Below are positions 31,058-39,483 of a DNA stretch of 64,000 nt, in pieces. Each line of letters begins with the position of its first letter. The stretch's first letter is position 1. The notes below the pieces were generated by a model, which was given only the letters and a program-made list of their open reading frames with translations, was not told the DNA's origin and made no database searches. Origin of the DNA: Kluyveromyces lactis (taxonomy: Eukaryota; Ascomycota; Saccharomycetes; Saccharomycetales; Saccharomycetaceae); the NCBI RefSeq assembly GCF_000002515.2, contig NC_006038.1:930001-994000 (forward strand). The letters run 5' to 3'. Position numbers and translations under genes: made by a program.

Positions 31058-31329
31058 TGTTGCGGTCAAAATTTGATTTGTGTCTGTTATATTTTTCCAT
31101 GCTAGAGCAATAAGGAGATATAACAAATTTAACTGTAATATCAAACTTAATAAATAAATACAAAATTATTTACAGAAGTAGTAATCACGCAATGACTGTT
31201 TTCCTAGCTAAAGATATACGAATCAAACCTTTACGTTGTTGAATTTAATGATTACCATTTTTAATTTATCCATTTTGAATACAAGAGTTTTTATATTCAG
31301 TACTTTTGAAATATGTGTTGCATTGTAGC

Positions 31330-32553
31330 TCATTCATGCTTTCCTGGGTTCTCGGCGTCGTCATAATCGTTTAAGAATTTTTGTAACCTTCTGATAGCCC
31401 AGTTCTGTCCAATAAATTTCACATCGGGATCGGAAGCACCTTCTGTCTCTGTGTAACGACCCCACCAAGCTGCTGATTTGAATCTTTCATCCTCTAACTC
31501 AAAGCGTCTTTCTTCATGACGTATTTTAGCAACATGTGCTCTTAGTTCTGCAGCCAGTCTTGATCTCAAATCTTGGACTTCCTTACCATATTTTAATTCC
31601 CAACTTAAATCTGTGGGGTTCTTTGGGTCATGATATTTATCACAAAGAGCTAGCCACTCCTTCCTATATCCGTCAATAATAGCATCGTCAATGGGGTTAC
31701 CGATAGTGACATTAATCTCCGCTCCCATATTTCTTGGTAAATATCTCTCAATCATAGTACCTGCACTTGATTCAGGAGCAATCTTCTCAAAACCAGTTGA
31801 AAACATAGGTACCACGATTGGTGATTTTGTGGACTCAAGGATTAACCTAGTGATCCCCCATCTGAAATACCTCATGGAGTTTGAGAAAGGAGGCTGTAAT
31901 TGCAGGACAAATCCTTCAGGATAAACATGAATCCAACTTGGTTTAGATCTCGCTACCGGAGCTACATATTTCACGACATGGCCATCCTTGACGCTCAGTT
32001 TATCAAAAATTTTATTGTTCCCTTCGAGGGTAGGTTGCTTCTCGATTTCTTTTTTCAATGGTTCGATATGATGAGGAGTCCATTCTAGGTCTAATGTATC
32101 GTCAGGGGACAACAAACGGATCGATGCGTCGATAGAACCTTGGAAGGGACCACCACCAAACCTCTCAGTAGAAAGCACTTTACCCAACGAAAAGAAAGTC
32201 GCAAGGAATTTGTTCTGAAAACATACGTTATGAGCACCGAGGCACCATCTAATCTGATCCAAATCCCAATACATAGACCAGGGGAAAACACCCCAAATGA
32301 ACGGATCATCCACCACCGACATATGGTTCATAACAGTCATGAGCCCTCGGTTCTCGGTTTTAGTACGTGCGACAGCCTCTTGTAATTTCTCTAAATTGTT
32401 TAACTTCACATTGTAGAATGTATTCAACATGAATTTAGAAATACCGACAGCCAACAAACATGTTCCATGAGACGCTATCTGCCAGAAAGGGTTCGTTCTA
32501 GGGTATTGAGAGAGAAACTCGTCTCCTCGATCGAGCACATCCGGGAAGGACAT
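31330..32553 (-). CDS. TAZ1: Tafazzin-like cardiolipin-remodelling acyltransferase
   Basis: The 407-residue protein (S. cerevisiae Taz1: 381) has the PlsC/LPLAT domain with motif HX4D at His77-Asp82 (NHMSVVDDP). The FxxR-type segment STERFGGGPFQGS follows, then the motif-III region VYPEGFVLQ. Taz1 is a phospholipid-lysophospholipid transacylase on the intermembrane-space side of mitochondrial membranes that matures cardiolipin. The region around residues 20-45 (FWQIASHGTCLLAVG) should be the interfacial membrane segment. It is divergent from LOA1, another acyltransferase, as YPR140W is from YPR139C. A PAC/RRPE pair lies in the shared promoter. Confidence 0.95.
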   Translation of the reverse strand: MSFPDVLDRGDEFLSQYPRTNPFWQIASHGTCLLAVGISKFMLNTFYNVKLNNLEKLQEAVARTKTENRGLMTVMNHMSVVDDPFIWGVFPWSMYWDLDQIRWCLGAHNVCFQNKFLATFFSLGKVLSTERFGGGPFQGSIDASIRLLSPDDTLDLEWTPHHIEPLKKEIEKQPTLEGNNKIFDKLSVKDGHVVKYVAPVARSKPSWIHVYPEGFVLQLQPPFSNSMRYFRWGITRLILESTKSPIVVPMFSTGFEKIAPESSAGTMIERYLPRNMGAEINVTIGNPIDDAIIDGYRKEWLALCDKYHDPKNPTDLSWELKYGKEVQDLRSRLAAELRAHVAKIRHEERRFELEDERFKSAAWWGRYTETEGASDPDVKFIGQNWAIRRLQKFLNDYDDAENPGKHE

Positions 32554-32638
32554 CTATATTCACGGGCTATGGCTCGCTATCGTTTGAAAGTCTTTCTTCT
32601 TTTCTTGCATGTGCTTTAGAATCGATAATATCTTCAAA

Positions 32639-32689
32639 GATGAGATGAGATGAGCATTTTGAAGTTTTAAGCTTTCCAATAATTTTTCA
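32639..32689 (+). promoter_or_regulatory. PAC-like repeat and RRPE between TAZ1 and LOA1
   Basis: GATGAGATGAGATGAG at 32639-32654 carries overlapping PAC cores, and AATTTTTCA at 32681-32689 is RRPE on the other strand. The pair lies in the 266-bp divergent promoter of two phospholipid acyltransferase genes, which are not ribosome-biogenesis factors. Confidence 0.55.
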
Positions 32690-32819
32690 ACAAAAAAAGA
32701 AGAGATGAAATTAAAGGCGAAATATGGATTCGATGAATTGACAAAGTACATAATTATAAGGTGACTAAGCAGGCGATTACAGCTATAGAAGTGCGAAACT
32801 TTTGTAAACTTTTAAAGGA

Positions 32820-33674
32820 ATGGAGAAATATAGTTCTTGGAGAGACGAAGGAACAGGAATTCCACCCTTTCTTCCCGAAAGAGGGTTGCCAAGTGCCAAT
32901 TTATTGCATCTAGTCGTAAGATGGCTCCAGTATGTGATAATTTCTCTGGCGAGCATCATATTGGTGCCATTCCTCGGATTGGATAGCGTCTATCAGCTGC
33001 GAATGCTTTCGTTATACAAAATAGAGACTGATGTTCAGGTAGATGGAGTGAAGAAGAGACAAATTTGTAAGGAAAAACACTTTCCTAAACCAGGATGCCT
33101 ATATGTGGCCAATGCATTATCTCCATTTGATGCCTTAGCACTAAGGTCATTGGTAGATAAGAAAAATGAGTGCAATTTCATTGTTCCAAGGGAGGATTCA
33201 CTTTATACAATTCAATTAGAGGACTGGTACCAATTTGCACTTGACGGTGCATTGGGTACGAGAATTGACAATAGATTAGTTGAGATCAAGGATTTAGAAA
33301 CTGTCTGCAACGGTAAAGTCAATTTCTTATTTGCAGAAGGAACTACATCTAATGGGAAGAGTGTTTTACCATTTGAAGTTCAACCAAAGCTGTTGCAAGA
33401 TTTGATAGACGTATGTGGATCCAAAGTGAAATCGATTTCCTTAAAATTGCATGCGAAGATCACTACACCTTTAAAACCAAAATCTGCCTTTAAATATAAA
33501 CTAGGTTGCATGTCACAGGGTGTACGGTATAAAGTACGTATAAGTGAGGATGTGGACAGACCGGACGTTAGGAAGTTACGGATTAATTTGGTCGGTGGTG
33601 ATGAATATAAACTTGTGGGTAAAAAATTGGACTTCAGATCTAAGCTGAGATTTTCCCAAGTGTACTACAGCTAA
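32820..33674 (+). CDS. LOA1: Loa1/Vps66 lysophosphatidic acid acyltransferase
   Basis: The 284-residue protein (S. cerevisiae: 300) has an N-terminal membrane hairpin (about residues 28-62, LHLVVRWLQYVIISLASIIL) followed by a divergent PlsC-type domain. The block LYVANALSPFDALALRS occupies the place of motif I, but the usual HX4D histidine is not visible there; FLFAEGTTSNGKSVLPF matches the EGT motif III. Loa1 uses oleoyl-CoA to acylate lysophosphatidic acid and affects lipid droplets and vacuolar sorting. It is divergent from TAZ1 as in YPR139C/YPR140W. Its stop codon overlaps that of the converging YGR122W-type gene. Confidence 0.9.
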   Translation: MEKYSSWRDEGTGIPPFLPERGLPSANLLHLVVRWLQYVIISLASIILVPFLGLDSVYQLRMLSLYKIETDVQVDGVKKRQICKEKHFPKPGCLYVANALSPFDALALRSLVDKKNECNFIVPREDSLYTIQLEDWYQFALDGALGTRIDNRLVEIKDLETVCNGKVNFLFAEGTTSNGKSVLPFEVQPKLLQDLIDVCGSKVKSISLKLHAKITTPLKPKSAFKYKLGCMSQGVRYKVRISEDVDRPDVRKLRINLVGGDEYKLVGKKLDFRSKLRFSQVYYS

Positions 33675-34834
33675 TGCAAGCTAGTTGATGACGATTGTTG
33701 ATCGATTACAAGTGATACACCATCAAATATGTAATTAACCCCCTTCACCGTTGGGGCCTTCCCCTGTGGCAATACCCACTTGTGCGATTTCCCCATCCCA
33801 TCGAATGTGAACTCATTTGCGTTGTCGTATCGTACTTTCAAGACCATGATCAAGGGAAGAAGGAAGTCCGCAATGATTTCTAGAATAAATGGATGCAAGG
33901 TCATCGATGTCGGTTGTAAATCGTGCTTGTTTTTGCCAAGCTTGATCTTATTTCTAAGCTTCCCCTTGATAGAATCCTTCCAGAACCTTGTTTGTACCAG
34001 CAATTTATCTAACGATTTATTATTTTGTAAAAGATTCAATTGTTCTTTGGATAACAGCGGTTGAATATGAACAATGGCTGTGTCGATCATTTCTAATGCC
34101 GTAGTTGGGTCGTCTGTATGGTCGTATTTGTCGATGGATAAGAGTGTCAGTGCAAGAGAACCTAAGAAATGTTGCATCGAGTTAATCTGACTTGCCAATT
34201 GTAGGGAGTCTTGCACTGACAGCTGCAACGATGTACAAACATTAGAGCAACCAATGGACAATTTCGCGTAAGCATTAGCGACTTTAGAGAGCTCTTGAAT
34301 GTCCGAGTCCTGGAAACTAAGCAATTTCGAGTATTTGTCATTTGCATCGGGATACAATCTGGTTCTCATCTTCGATATCGTCAACAGAACCATAGATAAC
34401 TGTTGATTCAACTGGTACAAAGAGCAGAATTGATTACACTGCGATAAGATTGAAGTTGGTACGAACGGAACTGTTGATACGAACTGCAATATTCCAATTG
34501 CCTTTTTATTATAATTGGTGGAAGATTGCCATTGTTGAACATCAGGGGAAGCAGAACCATAAGCATTCTCTCTAATCTGTTGAGCCAATTGCTCAAACCC
34601 GTGAGAGACATTCAATGCAGCGATTGCAATTTGAGCAGAGAATTCTGATTGATAGCATGAGTTGTATTGACAATATGCCAACAGTTTGTTCATGTACTGG
34701 AAGTTAGCATCGATAAGTTGAGAATCGGAAGAGGGAGATGCGTTGCACTGTGACCGTGAAATTTCTAGCTCCGATGGTAGTTCCGCAGACTGAATCGTTG
34801 GTAAGGAATCTGGAAGTGAATTAATTACCCACAT
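33671..34834 (-). CDS. YGR122W: PalC-like BRO1-domain protein (YGR122W ortholog)
   Basis: The 387-residue protein (S. cerevisiae YGR122W: 402) is mostly helical and fits a truncated BRO1 domain, with the conserved segment YNKKAIGILQFVS near residue 110 and a C-terminal DGMGKSHKWVLPQGKAPTVKG. In yeast YGR122W acts with Snf7, Rim13 and Rim20 in the proteolytic activation of Rim101 under alkaline conditions, the counterpart of Aspergillus PalC. The C-terminal proline-rich region of full-length Bro1/Rim20 proteins is absent, as expected for PalC. Its stop codon TAG (33671-33673) shares two bases with the LOA1 stop on the other strand. Confidence 0.87.
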   Translation of the reverse strand: MWVINSLPDSLPTIQSAELPSELEISRSQCNASPSSDSQLIDANFQYMNKLLAYCQYNSCYQSEFSAQIAIAALNVSHGFEQLAQQIRENAYGSASPDVQQWQSSTNYNKKAIGILQFVSTVPFVPTSILSQCNQFCSLYQLNQQLSMVLLTISKMRTRLYPDANDKYSKLLSFQDSDIQELSKVANAYAKLSIGCSNVCTSLQLSVQDSLQLASQINSMQHFLGSLALTLLSIDKYDHTDDPTTALEMIDTAIVHIQPLLSKEQLNLLQNNKSLDKLLVQTRFWKDSIKGKLRNKIKLGKNKHDLQPTSMTLHPFILEIIADFLLPLIMVLKVRYDNANEFTFDGMGKSHKWVLPQGKAPTVKGVNYIFDGVSLVIDQQSSSTSLH

Positions 34835-36274
34835 GATGAGGTCCGTTTCTACCTTTTATCAAGGTACATAGCTGGTCATGTATGTATGTGCCTTTATGCA
34901 AGATGAGTACATCTTCCAATCTGTATGTATGCATTATTCCAATGGGGAAGACCTGGATTCCAGTCACGTGAATCAAAGAAGGAAACACATTTATCCGGGT
35001 AATCGTTACCCAGATATGGACAAACCCACCAATCTGCCCCACGGTAGGAGGAAATAGGCATTACTTAACTTCCCTATACAGCCCACTCTACGCCTCGGCC
35101 ACAAATGTTGCCCTTCTGCTTAGAAACACGGAAAAATGAAGCGCCATATGCTAAACACCGTGCACCACCGATAAGAGAAAACTGAAAGGTATTCGAACAA
35201 GAAAAAGACACAAGAAACAAAAGTCCACAATCCGGGTAACTATGAGCACTCAAGAGAAGTGTACACCACATACAAAACAGCCTCGTCTTCAATGCTATTG
35301 GTGGAAGATTGCCTGGTTTTTCCAGATAACGGTGTTGATTCATCGGTTCATACACCACGAGGGAAAAACACAGGAATCCTCCTACAACCCGGCGCGGAAC
35401 CTGGCCAAGGGATCCAGATTCGACCATGCATTTTTGCGCACATGTGTAAGCTGAGCAGCATAAAGTAACAAAGAGCGAGCAGAAAATGTTACCCGTACCA
35501 AATTCATATCAGGCACTGTACATAAATACGTGTATATGTGCTCATATTATATATATATCAAATAATGAATTTATCAATAATCTATTAATCAAGTAATTGA
35601 TATTGATATTGATACTGATAGTCGAGAAAACACAGGCGTATCATCCCGACAACCGCAACCGCTAGCAGTTGAAATTGAATACTTCTACAACCACAAAAAC
35701 CCTTGTTTGTAGACTAGTATAGCTGAATAATCCCCTTTATGACACTAAATTAGCTAAACACCTTTGTATCTCTTTCGAAGCTTTTTTTCCTTATCTTGAT
35801 TTCTTATCAGTTGGTCCTTTGTTTCTTTTTTTTCCTTTCCTGAAAAAAATTTGTTTTTCTTACTTAGCAAGTTCTAATCTCAGTCCAGTAGAGAATCAGC
35901 ATTTGCTAATCGGATCCAATTCTAGTTCAGTTTTCGAGCCCTTTATTGGATTCGGATTGAAACGAAAGTTCTGGGTTATTAGAGGGTTTACTTCTTGTGT
36001 CGATGTGGATCCTATCCAATTCTGGGTCTGCTTTTTTTTTTTCTTTCTTTACTATTCAGCGGGGCGTATTTTCCATCGAAACTGTCAATCCATCGTAGCA
36101 TCGTAGTTTTATGCCAAAGCATGTATTATATATAAATACTTTGGTGTAAGTTCGTATAATTTGGTACAATCTTTCACCACTGCGAGTAGTAAATTATCTT
36201 TTCATTTATTGCATTATTGTAGGGAGGTTAGAACTCCTAGGAAATTGTTTTAAGAAACGTTCAAGCACAAAGCC
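34835..36274. promoter_or_regulatory. Long divergent region YGR122W/MEP with Reb1 and GATA sites
   Basis: This 1440-bp gap contains a CACGTG near 34965, three Reb1 consensus sites (34995-35002, 35232-35239, 35489-35495), a GATA hexamer repeat at 35597-35620, two GATAAG sites (35790-35795 and 35803-35808 on the minus strand), and a TATATAAA box at 36129-36136. Several short overlapping ORFs at 35074-35470 show no similarity I recognise and look like chance. Confidence 0.55.
35597..35808. promoter_or_regulatory. GATA-factor sites upstream of the MEP gene
   Basis: Four GATA cores spaced exactly 6 bp (35597-35620) and two CTTATC (GATAAG) sites at 35790 and 35803 lie 470-680 bp before the ammonium permease. 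GATAAG is the Gln3/Gat1 target, so nitrogen catabolite control is expected. Confidence 0.6.
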
Positions 36275-37636
36275 ATGACTTCAGTGTGGCATGAGACTTA
36301 CGATGGTTCAACAATTGCGTTTATCTTCATGGGATGCGCTTTAGTATTCATTATGGTACCCGGTTTGGGTTTCTTATATTCAGGTTTAGCAAGAAGGAAA
36401 TCTGCTCTTTCGTTGATTTGGGCAGTTATCATGGCTACTTTGGTTGGAATGGTCCAATGGTATTTCTGGGGTTACTCTTTGGCCTTTTCAAAGACTGCGA
36501 TCAATCACAAATTCATAGGGGATTTGAACTCGTTCGGGTTCAGAAACGTTTATGGGTATGCGGATCCCGAGGATCCAACGACGTACCCGGAATTAGCATG
36601 GGCAGCTTTCCAAGGTATGTTTTTATGTGTCACTTTGAGTATTATTGCCGGTGCCACTGCAGAAAGAGGTAGACTCTTGCCTCATATGGTTTTCCTATTC
36701 TGTTTCGCAACCATTGTGTACTGTCCCGTTACATTTTGGGTTTGGTGCCCTGATGGATGGGCTGCCAGATGGGGAGTGCTAGACTGGGCCGGTGGTGGTC
36801 CTGTTGAGATTTTGAGTGCGGTTGGTGGGTTCGTTTATTCTGCATTCTTGGGTAAGCGTCATGAAAGCCAATTGATCAATTTCAGACCTCATAACGTCTC
36901 TATGGTTACTTTAGGGACCAGTTTATTGTGGTTTGGATGGCTCGGTTTCAATGGTTGTACCAGTTTGGATCCAAATATGAAATCCGTGTTTGCGCTCTTG
37001 AACACAAATCTAAGTGCCGCATTTGGTGGTATGACCTGGTGTCTATTGGATTATAGACTAGAGAAGAAATGGTCTACTGTGGGTCTTTGCTCTGGTATCA
37101 TTTGTGGTCTCGTTGCAGCCACACCAAGTGCAGGTTGTATCACACTCTATGCATCAGTTATCCAGGGGATCACAGCTGGTGTAGTATGTAACTTTTCCAC
37201 CAAGATAAAATACGTGCTAAAAGTGGACGATGCGATGGATATCTTGGCAGAGCACGGTATCGCAGGAGTTGTTGGGCTAATATTTAATGCATTTTTTGCT
37301 GCAGACTGGATCATCGGTTCAGATGGTGCCACTGAACATGGTGGTGGATGGCTCTCTCACAATTGGAAGCAAATGTACATGCAAATCGCTTATATCGCGG
37401 CAGTTACCGGTTACGCTGCTGTGGTTACTGCCATCATTTGCTTCGTGCTAAATAAGATTCCAGGCCTGCAACTCAGAGCTGACGAAGAGGCAGAAGATAG
37501 AGGTATGGATGAGGACCAAATCGGAGAATTCGCATACGATTATGTCGAAGTGAGAAGAGATTATTATTCATGGGGTGTACCTAATGACACCGATTCAGGA
37601 AACGAAAAAATCACTGGTCCTCAAACACCAATATAA
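36275..37636 (+). CDS. MEP1: Ammonium permease, Mep1/Mep3 type
   Basis: The 453-residue Amt/Mep/Rh family transporter has about eleven membrane helices, starting with DGSTIAFIFMGCALVFIMVPGLGFLYSG. The signature LDWAGGGPVEILSAVGG near residue 172 carries Glu where AmtB and Mep2 have the first of the pore twin histidines. The second His is kept in AEHGIAGVVG near 327. This Glu/His pair marks the Mep1/Mep3 branch, not the Mep2 sensor branch. Location corresponds to both MEP1 (YGR121C) and MEP3 (YPR138C), which split from one gene; the symbol is chosen by convention. The cytosolic C-terminal tail is short. GATA sites upstream suggest induction on poor nitrogen. Confidence 0.93.
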   Translation: MTSVWHETYDGSTIAFIFMGCALVFIMVPGLGFLYSGLARRKSALSLIWAVIMATLVGMVQWYFWGYSLAFSKTAINHKFIGDLNSFGFRNVYGYADPEDPTTYPELAWAAFQGMFLCVTLSIIAGATAERGRLLPHMVFLFCFATIVYCPVTFWVWCPDGWAARWGVLDWAGGGPVEILSAVGGFVYSAFLGKRHESQLINFRPHNVSMVTLGTSLLWFGWLGFNGCTSLDPNMKSVFALLNTNLSAAFGGMTWCLLDYRLEKKWSTVGLCSGIICGLVAATPSAGCITLYASVIQGITAGVVCNFSTKIKYVLKVDDAMDILAEHGIAGVVGLIFNAFFAADWIIGSDGATEHGGGWLSHNWKQMYMQIAYIAAVTGYAAVVTAIICFVLNKIPGLQLRADEEAEDRGMDEDQIGEFAYDYVEVRRDYYSWGVPNDTDSGNEKITGPQTPI

Positions 37637-37968
37637 GATCAACATAGCATAGATTGTTCCTCTACCCGATAACTGGGTCTTATTAAAAGAAGAAAAAAAT
37701 GCATAAAACCAGTTTTCAATAGCATATTATTGTTTTTATTTCAATATTCACTTCAGCTAGATGGCCGTTTGGGTAATTAATCTATCAAACTAGATTCGTT
37801 CACCAAATAAATTCCCTTTACATATTAACTTAATTTTTCAAAATCATTTATTCATCATCATATTTAATCTTCATGTTACTCATTGTTAATTTATCTGGAA
37901 AAAATATTCCTGGTCGTCATGTACACACATAATTAAGATTTTATATTTGTTCTCCGATATTCAGAGAT

Positions 37969-38005
37969 CCTCTTACCGTTGAGGTAACACCAATGCGGTA
38001 AGAGG
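37969..38005. repeat. 10-bp perfect inverted repeat
   Basis: CCTCTTACCG and its exact complement CGGTAAGAGG face each other across 17 bases. It could be a stem-loop in RNA or a dyad for a zinc-cluster factor (CCG/CGG half-sites). No adjacent gene explains it. Confidence 0.6.
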
Positions 38006-38367
38006 TACTAAAAGAGCTTTTTGCTAGATTAGTTGATGGCCTGGACGCATATACATTATTACAAAGGAGTTCGAGTCGCATGACACGGACGGATTTGTTA
38101 TGGCAAGATGAATGAAGTCGTAAATCAGTAAGGTGTACTTGAGCCAGCCACGCGTTTTAAACAATCACAATCATTTCGCGTTATGTACAGTGCAGGGTTC
38201 AATATATATGATATCAGCTCTAAAAACAGACAATCCCAGCACTTTTTTGGTATTCTCACCTAGAATGTATCTTGATACTTTTGAATCAAATAACACTCTT
38301 CATTATATATATATATATATGTATACAGCCAGAGGAAGAAAATGAGCTGAGCTAGATTAATACTGGA

Positions 38368-38385
38368 TCACGTGAGATCACGTGA
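38368..38385. promoter_or_regulatory. Paired TCACGTGA (Cbf1-type) octamers
   Basis: Two identical palindromic octamers start 10 bp apart, one helical turn, so two bHLH dimers could sit on the same face. They are about 1.1 kb upstream of the GPI gene and 730 bp after the MEP stop. Confidence 0.55.
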
Positions 38386-39483
38386 TCGTCTTGCTTGCTA
38401 CTAATCATCTTTCACGTCGATATGGAACACCGTAACTGCAAAGTTTAGTTACCCATCGATAGTGATGAGGTTGCTGATACTCAACTCTCATGGAAGGGTT
38501 TTCCGTTTGATTCGCTTCATTCGCACATAAACTGAAAAGGTTCATTTTTCTCCAATTCTCCATGTCAGAAACTGTCGTGGTTTATTTACATCTAGACCCA
38601 AATCGGAAAGATGTTCGCTAAAAGAAGAAATTTGAAAACAAAACCCATCTTCCCAGAAACAATCGTGAACATCGTGTAAGTTCTCTCGAGCAGTCGTGGC
38701 TCCTTCCTAATTAGGCGAGGTGCATATTGAATCACAAACTGTTTCGGACCTTCGTAGCGGTATTTTCTAGGGAGGACCGCTTATGACGGTCGAACTACAA
38801 TTCTTCTAAGATGATCACCGTTGAGCTTAAAAATAACCGCAGCTCTGACGAAGGATTACGAAATATCCATTACGTTTTTCTCTGTGGAAAGGCTTGATAT
38901 TTTGTTATTCATTCCGAATCTAGCTGCAAAACCTGGATCAGAATTGATGGGCAACTGGAACGGCATCAACGAAAAATTTCTCTTCTCGAATTTTTCTGGT
39001 TGTTTATCCTCTGACCTCCAACTTTCTTCCTTCTGTCAACAACTTGTTTCAATCAACATTTATCTTTTAATCAACTCCTATTTCATCTTTTTATCCATTA
39101 TCTGCCTCTATTTGTATTCTTTACAAGCTCATAACAGAAGTATCATCAAACAAACTATCATCCAACTGTAAGTTGAAAGAAATCTGTGAAAAAATACACA
39201 ACAACAAAACTCACCCCCAGTCGTTCCTTTAAAACAAAACCCAAATTATCTTTGTTGAAGCCATAAAATAATAAAGCTTTGTTTGCAAATTTAAGAATAC
39301 TATAATATACTACTCCAAACTCCATTTCCGTTGAAATAAGTTGCAGTAGCCTCAATATTATATTAAAACCTTTACTCTCGTTAAAAAAAGAATTAAGATT
39401 CATTCATCAAGAGTCGTGACATCGTTCAAGATCTTGAAGAATAACACCTGTGATAATTAAAGCCACTGATTGGAAATAATAAA

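Larger units (their letters stand above)
37637..39483. other. 1.85-kb gene-poor region between MEP and the GPI protein gene
   Basis: No convincing gene. It holds a 10-bp inverted repeat (37969-37978 and 37996-38005), an (AT)n run near 38305-38322, and two TCACGTGA octamers exactly 10 bp apart (38368-38375 and 38378-38385). The ORF at 38821-39171 has no recognisable features. T-rich and A-rich stretches before 39484 look like a long wall-protein leader. Confidence 0.5.

Noticed and set aside
35074-35468. Overlapping short ORFs on both strands between YGR122W and MEP
   Set aside because: Mutually overlapping, without recognisable features; S. cerevisiae has only dubious ORFs in the corresponding place.
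38015-38090. tRNA-like A-box and B-box pair (GCTAG...TGATGGC and GTTCGAGTC)
   Set aside because: A D-arm can be drawn, but no anticodon stem, T stem or acceptor stem forms and no T-run terminator follows.
38610-38690. Short ATG ORF ending at a GTAAGT, possible first exon
   Set aside because: No TACTAAC branch site or in-frame second exon was found downstream.
38821-39171. 116-codon ORF on the plus strand
   Set aside because: No recognisable domain, poor codon usage, T-rich composition and repeated hydrophobic runs typical of chance ORFs in AT-rich leaders.
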